Shown piece after piece: positions 11,784 through 22,755 of a DNA stretch of 64,000 nt; within the stretch, counting starts at the first letter, position 1, and each line of letters opens with the position of its first letter. The stretch comes from Halichondria panicea (taxonomy: Eukaryota; Porifera; Demospongiae; Suberitida; Halichondriidae). The stretch covers positions 4,060,979 through 4,124,978 of the forward strand of contig NC_087383.1 of NCBI RefSeq assembly GCF_963675165.1, read 5' to 3'. A model generated the notes under the pieces. The model made no database searches and had not been told where the DNA came from. It saw only the letters and a list, made by a program, of their open reading frames with translations. Position numbers and translations under genes: made by a program.

Positions 11784-14700
11784 ATGGCTAGCCTACTTCT
11801 TTTTGCCGTCATTTTTAGCCTTTACTTTGGTCCCTCGTTCACCACTAACAAAGACTGGAACTATCTGAATGTTCCTTGCAATGAAGGAAATGTATCCTTT
11901 GAAGCATTGAGAACTGTAACTAGCAAGACAGATATACACCTGGATCACTGTACATTTAATCTGAGGTCCCTACTAAATATTTCAGACATAAACGACCTTC
12001 GTATTATTGGCAGTGGTGATGGAACAGTGATTAACTGTACAAGTGGCAATGCTGGTCTATTGTTCACAAGGATTACTAACCTTTTGTTAGAGAGTTTGAT
12101 TATACGCAATTGTGGAGTAAAAGTGCATGGTGATGATGGGTTGCAACTTGCTAGCGTTCAAATCGTGGAAGGTAAAAAAGTAACCATCATGAATGTGACT
12201 ATAGAAAATGGTACAGGAACTGGTTTATCTCTTGTCAACATTAAGGGTGCTGTGATGGTTGAGAATTGCATATTTCGCCACAATCTATATTATGTAGATC
12301 GAATGTATCGTGCTGGGAATACTATATATAATGACTTTACCCAAAGAGGTGGAGGTATGCAAATAATTCTTGGAAGCCAAATTATTAAAAAACACTACAA
12401 TAGTACATATAGCATTCAAGGGTGCCAGTTTTTGTACAATTATGCTTCCAGTGGGGGAGGTCTATTTGTTATGATTTCTCATGCAAAGAACAATTGTGTT
12501 ATTATTGAAAATAGTACCTTTACTGAGAATAGATGCCAAAATGGTGGAGGCGGAGTACAGTTTGGCTATGCAGTTCCTCGTCATCGTTTCTCACAAAAAG
12601 TAAAAGCAAACTTAATTATATTCCAAAACTGTATGTTTAAAGGCAATGCAGCTGGGTATGGTGGAGGAGCATCAATATTCTCTTCTTTGCATTTGAAAAA
12701 CATGATTAAGCTGGAAGATTGTTTATGGACTAGAAATACCGCCACTAAACATGGAATGGCCCTTGATATTGCTACTGCTCCTTGGGAGACATATAATAGG
12801 GCTGATGATTTTCCTAATCTTACACCTACGTTCAGATGTTGTAGTTTTACAAACCATACTCATTCTGCTTTTCTCAGCAGCCCGAAAAGTGTTTTCACCG
12901 TAACAAGATACCAGGTAACTTTTGAGGGGGAAATACTTTTTGAAAGAAACAATGGTACTGCAATTGAGGCCACATCAGCTGAACTGAATTTCGCTAAACA
13001 ATCGAATGTTAAATTTATTAACAATCAAGGAATCGATGGTGGGGCATTGAGATTGAAAGGAGTATCCATGATGATTGTTCAGAAGTATTCTACAATTTTG
13101 TTTTGGAAAAATAGGGCTGTGAAAAGTGGAGGTGCCATATACGTTGATTCTTCTGACAGACTTTCTGAGCCTTTTTGTTTTATTAAGACCAAAAGCATCA
13201 AAAACCAAACTTTCTTCATATTCAAAGATAATACAGCAGGTTTTGAAAATTCTCGACAAAGAGGTGACTCAATATATGCTTCATCTATTTTGCCCTGTCT
13301 TGAAAGATGTTCACATGATTTTCTATATAACGTGTCAGTGCCAGAAGCGTTAGAATGCATGGGTAACTTCGTATTTGAGGCAGTAAGTTCTAGACGACAG
13401 CTTATCTCTGCACCACATCATTTTTCAAGAATTGATTTAGCGAGTGAGCAAGATTCAATGTGTATGTTGTTTATGGTGAATGAAACAATTTACTCAAACC
13501 AGAATTACGTTGTGATGAATGTCGAGGACTGTATTGATATGCACGGATGTTTGAAAGCCATACCTGGCAAAACTACCAAGATACCTCTTAAACTAGTGGA
13601 TGAACTTTGTGGAGAAGTTATTTTTCATATATCAGTAGAAGTGTTGAATTCAAACAATGGAAGTATATTTATTGATTCAACACACTCAATAATTACCAAC
13701 AATTTTATCACAATATATGGAAATCCAAATGACTTCGGCACTTTACAGTTTTCTGCTCCTGGAGTATCTTGTGTCAAACTGTCTGTCAAATTAGATGATT
13801 GCCCCCCTGGTTATATACATGATAATATCAGTAAGAGTTGTGTGTGTTCTTCGGCTACACTATTAAGCTATGATGGAATTGAGAAGTGCAGCGAAACTAA
13901 CTTCACAGCGTACGTACATCATGGGTATTGGTTGGGATACACCATTAATAAGACTAAGACACGACAGGACCGCTTAGCTTCTGCGATATGCCCCAAAGGT
14001 TTTTGCATCACTACATTTTCCTCAGCTGAATACCCACTAACAAATGTATCTTTGGACGATTTGAGCCCATACATCTGTAACGAAAAAAGAAAAGGCATTA
14101 TTTGTGGCAGTTGCAAAAAACATAACTCTGCATATTATCGCTCTTCTTCATTCTCATGCAAACCCAATAATTTGTGCTACCTGGGATGGTTATTCTACAT
14201 TCTGTCCGAGATAATTCCGGTAACTGTTTTGTTCTTTATTGTCATTTACTTCAACTTGTCATTCACATCTGGTGCCTTGAATGGTGTTATTTTCTTCATG
14301 CAAATAATAGATACTTTTAAAATCGATGGTGAAAACTTTATACAATTCACTAAAGAAGTAAAACAACTGGCACGGATTCACAAGCTTGTTTATCGTGTAT
14401 TTCTACTCAAATTTGTTGCTCTTGAAGAAGCTTCGTTTTGCCTTTGGGAAGGTGCTACTGCCCTTGACATGCTAGCGTTTAGGTATGTCACTATCATGTA
14501 CAGCTTGTTTCTAGTAATTGTTACCGTCATCTTCCTAAAGAAATGTACATTCCGACTTCGCTGTTATCAGGTATCAAAACAGTTAAAAAACGAACAACTA
14601 AACTTGAAGCATTCCATACTTAATGGACTGTCAGCATTTCTGGTGATGAGTTACTCTGAATGCACACGAGTGTCTCTGATGATTCTAACTACTGGAACAC

Positions 14701-15479
14701 TGACCGTTGGACCTACAACTAAACAAAAGTTTGAGCCTGTCGTCTTCTATAATGGAGAGTATTCCTTCATGGGTAAAGAACATTTGAAGTATGCGTTGCC
14801 AGCCCTTTTCTTCCTTTTTACGATTGTAGTTGTACCTCCAATACTTTTGATTGTCTACCCACTGTGTTACAAACTGTTCGCTTTGCTGAGGATAAACGAA
14901 TCAAAGTGTGTCCAAATTACATGTAAGGTCATTCCCTTAGAGAAAATCAAGCCGATGTTCGATTCCATTCAGGGTGCATTCAAGGACCAATACCGTTTCT
15001 TTGCTGGGCTGTATTTCGTTTATCGACTCGGTGCTTCTCTTACCTTTTCGTTCCCAAGTGCTTTGAAAACATATTACACTGCAACTGGTGCTCAGTTGAT
15101 ATTCATGTTGATGGTACATGCAGTGTGTTGTCCTTACCGACAAAAGTGGCACAACGTTTTGGATGCCCTCTTGTTCTCAATCCTAGCCATGATCAATGCA
15201 ATATCGTTCTTCAATTATAAACGTAATCAATCGGATGTAACGTATTTAGCAGGAGTTCAATGCGTACTAATTTTGCTTCCATTGGTATATTTGGTCATAT
15301 ATACCACATACAACATCTATTTGAAGATTAAGACTGCCATGGCCTCATGCTCAAAAAGAAACGATACAGAAGACGAAGATCACGATTTAAATGGGATTTT
15401 AGATATAGTGGATGCAAGAATTATCGAACAAGAAGATGTTGGGGAAACAAATGATTACATGTTACTGAAAGCGAAGTAG
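11784..15479 (+). CDS. Beta-helix multi-TM receptor-like protein, copy A (1231 aa)
   Basis: This is an intact intronless gene. The N-terminus MASLLLFAVIFSLYFGPSF is a signal peptide. Residues about 25-560 are repetitive, with GGG/GGA turns followed by short hydrophobic strands (QRGGGMQI, SSGGGLFV, YGGGASIF, SGGAIYV) and N..F..N repeats. This is typical of right-handed parallel beta-helix or polymorphic-membrane-protein repeats. Residues about 670-790 form a cysteine-rich stalk (CPPGY, CVCSS, GIICGSCKKH, SCKPNNLC). About seven or eight hydrophobic segments follow (near 798-822, 894-920, 947-970, 999-1034, 1069-1090, 1098-1115, 1123-1143 and 1151-1180), then an acidic tail ending near NDYMLL. 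Proteins of this design occur as large families in sponges and cnidarians, mostly without assigned function. A surface recognition or adhesion role is my inference. The start is supported by the signal peptide and by identity in copy B. Many N-x-S/T sites suggest glycosylation. Confidence 0.9.
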   Translation: MASLLLFAVIFSLYFGPSFTTNKDWNYLNVPCNEGNVSFEALRTVTSKTDIHLDHCTFNLRSLLNISDINDLRIIGSGDGTVINCTSGNAGLLFTRITNLLLESLIIRNCGVKVHGDDGLQLASVQIVEGKKVTIMNVTIENGTGTGLSLVNIKGAVMVENCIFRHNLYYVDRMYRAGNTIYNDFTQRGGGMQIILGSQIIKKHYNSTYSIQGCQFLYNYASSGGGLFVMISHAKNNCVIIENSTFTENRCQNGGGGVQFGYAVPRHRFSQKVKANLIIFQNCMFKGNAAGYGGGASIFSSLHLKNMIKLEDCLWTRNTATKHGMALDIATAPWETYNRADDFPNLTPTFRCCSFTNHTHSAFLSSPKSVFTVTRYQVTFEGEILFERNNGTAIEATSAELNFAKQSNVKFINNQGIDGGALRLKGVSMMIVQKYSTILFWKNRAVKSGGAIYVDSSDRLSEPFCFIKTKSIKNQTFFIFKDNTAGFENSRQRGDSIYASSILPCLERCSHDFLYNVSVPEALECMGNFVFEAVSSRRQLISAPHHFSRIDLASEQDSMCMLFMVNETIYSNQNYVVMNVEDCIDMHGCLKAIPGKTTKIPLKLVDELCGEVIFHISVEVLNSNNGSIFIDSTHSIITNNFITIYGNPNDFGTLQFSAPGVSCVKLSVKLDDCPPGYIHDNISKSCVCSSATLLSYDGIEKCSETNFTAYVHHGYWLGYTINKTKTRQDRLASAICPKGFCITTFSSAEYPLTNVSLDDLSPYICNEKRKGIICGSCKKHNSAYYRSSSFSCKPNNLCYLGWLFYILSEIIPVTVLFFIVIYFNLSFTSGALNGVIFFMQIIDTFKIDGENFIQFTKEVKQLARIHKLVYRVFLLKFVALEEASFCLWEGATALDMLAFRYVTIMYSLFLVIVTVIFLKKCTFRLRCYQVSKQLKNEQLNLKHSILNGLSAFLVMSYSECTRVSLMILTTGTLTVGPTTKQKFEPVVFYNGEYSFMGKEHLKYALPALFFLFTIVVVPPILLIVYPLCYKLFALLRINESKCVQITCKVIPLEKIKPMFDSIQGAFKDQYRFFAGLYFVYRLGASLTFSFPSALKTYYTATGAQLIFMLMVHAVCCPYRQKWHNVLDALLFSILAMINAISFFNYKRNQSDVTYLAGVQCVLILLPLVYLVIYTTYNIYLKIKTAMASCSKRNDTEDEDHDLNGILDIVDARIIEQEDVGETNDYMLLKAK

Positions 15480-16440
15480 GAAAGTGTCAACAATTAATAT
15501 TCTCACGCAGTATATATATAATTATACATAATAATAATGCATAATTATAATTATTACGCATACATTATACACATACAATCACTACAATCACTGTATTTGT
15601 GCTTCACATGCAGTAAAATTCGTAAAAATTATGTCATCACAATGCACATGTCTCTTCATACAATATTGCATGTTAGCTATACATTTCTAAATCTGCTAGT
15701 CTAGTCTGTTTTAATTATATTCTGTGACAGTATTGCACCCTAGCTAAGCGGAGAATAGAAATGAACAACAAAACTTGGAGAGAAAGTTGCAATAAATTGA
15801 AAACATTACTACAATTCCTTAAATGCAGCGATAATGTTCCAATTGTGGTACTGGGAAGCAAAAAGTAGAAATGTGAATGGAATATTCAGTATTCGAATCA
15901 CGAAGAACAATAATTATTATTAGGGGATCAAGAGAATGACTCCATTGACATAATTATAGTTTTTTGGTATCTTGTTACTGTATACGTGTAGCTATATATA
16001 TAGAGGGTGTGCATGTGGCCGTTTGGATCAGCTGGAAAAACAAGCATAATTATGATTTGGTGAATGTAAATATGAGCCACATGCTTGTGATAATTATATA
16101 CAACAAATGATTATGCCTATATAAACATGCATGCATGCATGTGTGAGGAAGACTTGAAATTTCATTTGGAAATAGCTATAATAGCATGCAGTATACATGT
16201 AGCCTCCGAGTTGTCTTTTTAAATAACGCCCATTTGTTTTTACAGTGTATAGGTCGCCAACTAGGCATTTCGCAAGAACAACACACTTATATTAGTTAAA
16301 GTTACTTCACTTCATGATGAATGTATTGCTGGATATTCTTGACAAATTTTATAGTGTGTCAATTTTTTATTGGACTATAGCTACAGGATCATCAGGGTCT
16401 ATGTATGCCAATAACTGTGCCCCCCCTCCCTTTTTACACA
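15480..16440. other. Block A spacer between receptor and laminin-G remnants
   Basis: This is AT-rich 3' flank, matched by 60219-61140 in block B with many short indels. I see no gene. It holds clusters of ATAATTATA and GCATGC words. Three sites differ from block B by a CATG tetranucleotide (after 15966, 16025 and 16331). Confidence 0.5.
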
Positions 16441-16443
16441 CAG

Positions 16444-17190
16444 GCCTCACCACTGTCACCAGGTGTTCGCTTCATGGGTGAGGGTTACAGACACTTTACC
16501 GTGGCTCAGCGAGTGGAGGAAATGGCTATTGAATTCAGAACATCTCAACTCCTACAAGTCAACACTCAGGTATAATGTAATGTGGTTCACATTAAGCAAC
16601 TATTATATATATATAGAGAGTTCATATTTATCTTATTGCTGTGTTAATTCTGTTCCTGTGACTACTTTGAGTTGTCATGCATAACCTCAACTGCAAGTAT
16701 AGTACAATAATTATTATTATAGCTCTTATATAATTGTAATTATGGTGTCCTTCATTAATTTCCTGCAGCCTCCATTCGCTCAGTTCTATATCACACTCGA
16801 GTGAGGCTGGACTTGGTTCCTACACTTTTGTGTCTGCCACGCCAATCGATGGCACACCGTCGTCATAGCAAAATGAGTATACAGTAGTTGTATAACTTAT
16901 GTGCCTGGCTATCACAGTACATTCGCATCGTTTCTGCAGCTGCTGTACACTTTGCAAGTACGTACCATCATCCAAAGCTATTATATACATTTGCATTTCC
17001 AAATACACACGTATATATACCATGCATAGAGCAGTGCGCACATGCATCTCCCACTGATTATAGTGCACTCTCCAGCTCAACACTGACTGTGGACGATGAG
17101 GCCATAAATCCCCTGGTGGGCGGGTCACCTGATCAGACCAGTGCCGTGGTGGGAGAGAGTTTGAGAGGATGTGTGAGGAACTTGCAATAA
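16444..17190 (+). pseudogene. Laminin-G domain remnant, three exons (block A)
   Basis: Exon 16444-16569 begins after CAG and ends before GTATAA. It reads through GVRFMGEGYRHF and MAIEFRTSQ, matching the first strands of a laminin-G domain. A second piece from 16769 carries FAQFYITLE, then a stop, then WHTVVIAK in another frame. A third from 17064 reads LTVDDEAINPLVGG to GCVRNLQ, the closing strands of the domain. The stops and frame changes argue for a pseudogene. Laminin-G domains bind glycans and receptors in extracellular matrix proteins; the parent gene cannot be named. Confidence 0.65.
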
Positions 17191-17638
17191 TTATAACGGA
17201 TATAGTGAGGAATACTATAGCATACTCTAGAACAACCACCCACCATTTGAACTTACCCTAATGAAACCTCTAATTTATAACGAACATCTTATACATATAA
17301 TTTTAGTACAAGTTGCCTCGAGTCTTACAATAACGTTGCCACTTTCAACGCTGACTCATACCTCCAATTATGTAAGTTACGGTAGCCGAGAATGGTCATT
17401 AGAAACAACCGCGCGCGCTTTATGTGCATGCCTACTGCGAGTGTTTATATTTAAGCACGTGCGGTCAACGGAAACTCTGCGCTCGCTTAGAATTGAAGCG
17501 TGCGCGGTTCATTGTGGCGGTATAGGCGGAGGCGAGTAGCCTGTTTTGGCCACCGTAGTAAGTCTCCTTTTTCTAGCTCATCCATGCATGCTTTGTTGAG
17601 GTTTTATACCAAATGCTTATTGTGTGTTGTCTCTGCAG
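17191..17638. other. Spacer between the two laminin-G remnants
   Basis: No gene is supported. 17405-17535 is locally GC-rich (GCGCGCG, CACGTGCGG, GGCGGTATAGGCGGAGGCG) in otherwise AT-rich DNA. That makes it a possible unmethylated or promoter-like patch, but no transcript can be inferred. Confidence 0.35.
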
Positions 17639-18450
17639 TGGACAACTTTGGTGGAATCAGCTTCTCGTTCTCGCTGCATTTCCGTACCAGTTCCTGTTCC
17701 GGACTACTCCTCTACTCCCACATCGCTCTCGAACTACTCAATGGAACAGTGAGTCCACATGCAGTCATTTCAGCATATATTATAGTAGCTTAGGTGTTGA
17801 CCTCAAATTAAAGTTAGACTAAGTCTAGTCTGCAAAAAAAAAATCGCTGCATTATGCTTTTTCTTTTACTAGCTATTTAATTTCGTGTGTGTATTATTAT
17901 AGGTGCAGTTTGTGTTTGACAATGGTCCCATGGAGGCGGTGGTGGAGTACACACCCCTAGCCCTGCCCACCTGTGTGATAACAAGTGGCATACCCTTCGT
18001 GCTGAGAAGGATGGTGTGAGAGGTGTGCTAATCGTGGACAAGGGGGACCCTGTCAGTGTCTCCGCCCGCTCCCCCCACCCCAGCTTCAGGGCCGTTAACA
18101 TCAACGACCCCCTCTATGTTGGGGGTATGGCTGGTGAGGGCTCATTCATTGCCACTACTGTCATTGTATACTTAAAAAAACGAATGTTTATTGCACAATT
18201 AATATGAAGAGCTATAATTATCTGTTATAATAATTACAATAGCTATTTAAACGTTGATGTGTTTCTTTCTTTCTGCAGCTACTGTTCGTAGACGTTTCAC
18301 ATCTCAAGCTCCCTCGTTCCAAGGTTGTATTGCAAACCTCTACCTGAGTCAAGGGGAGGAGATCCCAGGAGACTGCTGCTGGCTCAGGCAGTGGAGGGGA
18401 ACAATGTGGACCATAACATCAGTTGTAGCCTGTAATCTCAGACTGAAACT
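17639..18450 (+). pseudogene. Second laminin-G domain remnant, three exons
   Basis: Exon 17639-17748 encodes GGISFSFSLHFRTSSCSGLLLYSH and stops before GTGAGT. Exon 17903-18133 encodes VQFVFDNG..VVEYTP and then, in a different frame, KWHTLRAEKDGVRGVLIVD to DPLYVGGMA. The two frames are reconciled by a 2-bp GT slip in a TGTGTG run near 17970. Exon 18279 to about 18450 reads RRFTSQAPSFQGCIANLYL and then degrades. Order and splice sites fit a laminin-G module of a laminin-like protein. The frameshift makes the copy non-functional unless it is an assembly error. Confidence 0.7.
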
Positions 18451-18465
18451 TTGTATAAACTATAA

Positions 18466-19596
18466 TTATAGCGGATAAATTTCATGGCGTAAAAATTTTT
18501 TACCTCGAATGTGTGAGTATATATCCACACCTGCATGTCCACCATTAATGCTTATATTCATTAACGACCTTTTTTGGGGAATAATAATTATAATGGTAGT
18601 CACTGTGTTACCAGACAAAAAAAGATGTTCGAGGGAATTGTTTGTATTCAGAAGTTGATATAGCTCCATTGTCGTCTGATATTGTTAGTGAGCAACTGTG
18701 CAGGTCTAGGCTCTTTAATGATGTTTTAGTTGACAAAATTAAGGCCTCACAGAGTGTACTAAGTCCACTGTTACCAATGGCATTATTGACAAAATCCAAC
18801 ACAGATATTGAACTAGTGTTCTTGATCACCTCAGCGATGTACGTGGTGTGTCCCTTCTTCATGAAATCATTATTAGATAGATAAAGACTAATCTCGGAGT
18901 GAGAGTTGGGACTCTTGGAGAGTCCTCGGGCCAGAAATTTGCAGCCTTGGTCACCAATAGAGCAACTTCCGAGGCTAAATGTGAATCCATTACTGGTGTT
19001 GGAACAAACTGATGCGAAATATGGTTTAGCGGCAGGACCCTCTCTCGGGAGGAGGGACACGAGGTGGTGGAGTCTGGGGAAACAAAACAATAGGTGAGTA
19101 CTATTCCTAGTGATAGTAGATCTATACTATGTTAAAATAATAGATAATTGTATGTGTGTAACAAAAGCAATTAAGTTGACAGTTTCTTATGTTGCAATCA
19201 CTCCCACAACGTATGGTACCACAATGACCACACTCTCACATATGACAGACTCACATTTGTCAGACAAGTACTTGCACACTTGAACAGCAACGTCTCCTTT
19301 GAGCAGCGAGAGTAAGATGAGTAGCAGAGCTTGGAAGGTGGGGCTTGTAGTTGGTTCTTGTTCTGCCAGTATTCTAGGGCAAGTTTCATTCCAGCTTGAA
19401 TGCGGTTTAGACGTGTTTTAGCCTTCACTTCGCTTACGTCAGTTTTCTGTCCAGGTGACAAGCTCCAGCTTTTCAAGATAGTCATCAGTGTTATCGAAAC
19501 ATGCTGCTAACTCGGGTAGATCTGGTTCCTGTATTGCTGTATTGAGCTGCTCATCAGTCAGTTTCATTTCTGTTTTCAGATCATCAATTGTGAGCT
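18466..19596 (-). pseudogene. NLR copy 1: remnant lacking the NACHT domain
   Basis: Minus strand. The exon 19255-19596 is the DEATH-fold exon of the NLR family (LTIDDLKTEMKLTDEQLN). It carries a +1 and a +2 insertion that shift about 35 codons out of frame and then restore it. The next exon, ending at 19073, starts like the other copies (TTSCPPSRE-type). It then jumps from REGPA directly to YFASVCSNTSNGF, so the whole ATPase region of about 1.6 kb is deleted. Leucine-rich repeats follow with further breaks until about 18480. The short first exon found in the other copies is absent. This is a dead gene. Confidence 0.9.
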
Positions 19597-19639
19597 CTGA
19601 AAATAGATAGCAAGCACACAAGGTTAATGTACCCTTCAT

Positions 19640-20140
19640 TCAAAATTCCTCGATTTCTAGCAGCTTAACAACGTGTTTTCCAATGGGTTGAAATCGATGC
19701 TAGGGTGGGGCTATATTTACCTTATTTTAGGACGCGACATTAAAACATAATTGTCAACGTAGCTGTCGTAGAAGTCAGAAAATTACCTAAGCTCGAGAGT
19801 GTCGCATATTTGGAGGGTCGCCTTAATTAGAGGTCTTACAGTACCAGAACTGCAGAGTTGAGTTTTCACTCTCCGATTGCCATGTATTAAGTGTGCCCCT
19901 CTGGAAAATTATTGTTTTGCTTTGATTATAGGAAACAGAAGTTGGATTTTCTGCCATTATGATTCTACATGGAGGTCAGAGTTTACAATGGCTGCTGCTT
20001 CAGGCAGCACAGCTTTTACTGTGCTTGTAGGTTAATAATTGTAGACTTGGTTAATAATTGGTTAATAATTGGTTAATAATTGTAGACTCTTGTAGGTTAA
20101 TAAATCAATAGCGCTATAAATCAGTGCTAACTCATAAATT
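19640..20140. repeat. Dispersed repeat upstream of the kinesin-like remnants
   Basis: CCTCGATTTCTAGC through GCTAGGGTG, GCGACATTAAAA and TGTCAACG.AGCTGTCG recurs in the same order at 30763-30905, so it is a dispersed repeat or part of the co-duplicated unit. Within 20025-20110, GGTTAATAATTG-like words are tandemly repeated four times. I see no gene. Confidence 0.55.
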
Positions 20141-20595
20141 GGTTAAGTTGTCTGAGGAGCCGATTTCCCTCTCCCAAGATATTTACCAGCTCATTGAGAT
20201 CGGGGAGAGTAAGTCACTATCACTTGTGCACCTTTGTGAACCTGTCTGTCTAATGTGATCACCCTGTAGCCAGGTTAATGGCCCAGTCTCCATAGGGTTG
20301 GTTCATGCAACCTGTGTTAGCATGTCACCTCTTTATTACAGCCACTATTAGTATGCCCTATAGTGTGACCTCTCAGCCTTAGACTTGTGTGTACATGTAC
20401 ATGCACGCTGCCTGTGCACCTGATGTGCTGGTAATGTGTATAATCTCTTCTGCTCAGAGAACCGGACATTTGGATCTCTACCAATGCCAATATAAGCAAA
20501 GCTCCAGATCACACACAATATTCAAGCTGACCATTGAAAGCAGGGTTAGAGATGAGGAACACAGTGATGGCACTATCAGGGTGGCCTCTCTGGTG
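20141..20595 (+). pseudogene. Kinesin-7 (CENP-E-like) motor domain remnant
   Basis: An exon-like piece at 20155-20212 encodes LSQDIYQLIEIGE before GTAAGT. A second, after CTCAGAGA at about 20460, encodes NRTFGS, then with two small frameshifts TNANIS and SSRSHTIFKLTIESRVRDEE..GTIRVASL before GTGAGT. NxxSSRSH is the kinesin switch I region and the flanking residues resemble CENP-E (kinesin-7), a microtubule motor acting at kinetochores. The frameshifts and lack of other motor exons make it a pseudogene. The tail of the same exon survives at 30905-30960. Confidence 0.7.
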
Positions 20596-20807
20596 AGTGG
20601 GTTGGGCAAGTGTGTGCGTATACAGCTGTGAATAAATTCTTGACTGATTGACGTCTGCACTGCTCCCAGGGTACATGCATGTATAATGAATATACAGGTT
20701 GGTTGTTCTGTTGAAGTAAACTTTATGACCACTTTGAGCAGCTATAATTATAAGCACTGCAATTAATAATTATGTCCCTGGTAATCTGCTCTTTCAGTGT
20801 CTACTAA

Positions 20808-21517
20808 CAGGGCCGTAAGAACTAGGGGGGCTGGGGGGGCAACTGCCCCCCTGGTTTTCAGAGTGAAATGGGGTGGGGCACTCCTCTGCAGAGTCCAGCA
20901 GATCACAGTCCTGATATTATATTTAGTGCCTTTTAATCTAACCACATGGTTAAATGCATGTGCATGGTTTGTTGTAGCCTCGAGACCAGGCCGATTAAAA
21001 TACGTATTTTAGTATTTTAATCGGCCTGGATTCGAGGCTAGATGTGTTGCAACAACACTGTACAGTAACTAAAGTAAGTTAATCCACATGCAGCTGAAAT
21101 TTATATTTATATAGCTAGAGCTCACTATGGCACAATATTCATTCTTTCCTCTTCAGTACCTCAGCCTGCCTATGATGAAGAAAGTATAGGACCTTCTTCT
21201 TACGAAGCTCGATGAATCCCCAGCATCTATTCTATACTTTATATACACAAGTTTTGCTAACTGACTTTGAAGCAGTTGCTCGTGACTTTGCTTCCACGTC
21301 GAATAAACTATTTTGCTATAGCTCTCACATGCAGATTATTTCATTTATGTATCTTTCTCCTGTTTATCTCTGAGAACATACAAAATGTAAAAAGTTCGCC
21401 TCCGGCGGGGCGGGAGGAGAAATTTCCCCCTCCCGGACCCACCCCATGCGTCGCAAGGAGAGGGTCTATATTCCTTTTTTCTGCCCCCCCCACCTAAAAA
21501 ATGTTCTTATGGCCCTG
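20808..21517. mobile_element. CAGGGCC-ended non-autonomous transposon, 5-bp ACTAA duplication
   Basis: The ends are CAGGGCCGTAAGAAC and GTTCTTATGGCCCTG, flanked on both sides by ACTAA. The paralogous locus near 31830 has a single ACTAA in otherwise matching sequence and so preserves the empty site. Poly-G/poly-C tracts lie just inside the ends. No transposase is encoded. The end sequence is hAT-like, but hAT elements make 8-bp duplications, so the superfamily is unsettled. Confidence 0.85.
20975..21040. repeat. Small palindromic repeat TAGCCTCGAGACCAGGCCG
   Basis: TAGCCTCGAGACCAGGCCGA pairs with TCGGCCTGGATTCGAGGCTA around a TAAAATAC..GTATTTTA core. The same arm sequence forms a hairpin at 50271-50312. 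This is a miniature palindromic family, here nested inside the CAGGGCC element. Confidence 0.8.
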
Positions 21518-21560
21518 ACTAATTAATATATTGGAGCTATTTTCTCTTCTGTCACTTGCA

Positions 21561-22755
21561 GTTGCACCTCGAGGGGTAGCTCAGAGTTCTGGAGAATTGG
21601 ACCAACAGCTGTGATGAGTCAAGCACTACCAAAGGTGAGCTCAATCACTTTCAGAGTACAGTCAATCGTTGTAACCAAGTGATGTCTGGTGTTTTATTGG
21701 TGAGCATTTTTAGTTAGTTATGTGGTACGAATAAAATGATAGTACATGTATTTCGTGCTTGTGCACAGTTCAATTCCAAATGCTTTACAATTCTCATTCT
21801 CCTCACAGCAGCTGTTCAGACGGAGGACCGTGTGTCCGAGTCTTCTCTCACGTGACACTGCATCCCACCAGCCCTTGTCTGAAGCCCCTCCCCCACAACC
21901 TCCTCTCTCGCTTTTGCCCCACTCAAATCCTCAACCAAGTCCGTATCTTTTGCTCCAAGATCATGTGACGAGTCCTTCAAAGTGCACTTCACTCCTACCA
22001 AGTTCATGAAGTTCCTGAATGAGCAGGAGGTGAGAGGAGGAATGTTTGTACTCAAATATCAGATTTTACTTTAATGACCCTTTACCTGTCAATTGGATCA
22101 ATTGAATGTTGTTTGGGAGTAGATCTTTACCAAATGCATATTATGTTTCATACCTCCTAGATTGGCAGTGAGAAGAAGTCTACTCCTCTAGACAGTATCA
22201 GAGGGCCTCCCTCTTTCCTATACCACCCACAGAGGTGAGAGATACACATGTGCAGTGTTTAGTGGCCTTAAATAGATCTACTATTTGCTAGGCATTACTT
22301 TTTTGCTAGTGAGCTGCATTTCAGAGCATTTAGCAATTGATCATGTATCTGATGGTGTACTGTGTGATTGCAGCTGTATGTACATGTACGCTACTATCTC
22401 TTTATAATAGTTATTGCAACAACCCTGATAGCAGATGCCTATTTAATACTAACTACAGTCCAACCTTAAGCTTACCTTTATCTCAAAGTGGGAGAATACT
22501 GTTAAATTTCATTGCTTGCCAGATGTTCTGTAGTTGACTGTACATACACGTCACTATTGTATGTCGAGTATTCTCCACCTGGCAGCAACTTATTGATGTT
22601 CCCCTATCAGGTTGAGGAGAAAAGTGAAACCATTCGATGTCTAGAGGATGACCTGCTGAGGGAGGAGAAGCTGCTCGAGAGGTCTCAAATCATGGACCTG
22701 GGTGTCGTGGCTGAGCTGGAGTGAGAATTGGAACTGGCCAACAACAAGGCAGATG
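21561..22755 (+). pseudogene. Coiled-coil exon remnants downstream of the kinesin piece (copy 1)
   Basis: Exon-like pieces are bounded by splice signals: 21561-21636 (LHLEG, stop, LRVLENWTN), 21790-22029 (VQTEDRVSESS, stop, later SFKVHFTPTKFMKFLNEQE before GTGAGA), 22162-22214 (EKKSTPLDSIRGPPSFLY) and 22610-22755 (VEEKSETIRCLEDDLLREEK..VVAELE, stop). They are rich in E, K and L as in coiled coils. The same pieces recur near 31884, 32600 and 62530-63178, also broken. They plausibly belong to the same kinesin-like gene, but that link rests on order only. Confidence 0.55.

Noticed and set aside
12975..13360. Open frames on both strands inside the receptor gene
   Set aside because: Shadows of the 1231-codon frame; present in copy B only because the DNA is the same.
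16820..17239. 139-codon minus-strand frame
   Set aside because: It overlaps the laminin-G remnant exons, which are supported by domain similarity on the other strand; no domain is seen in this frame.
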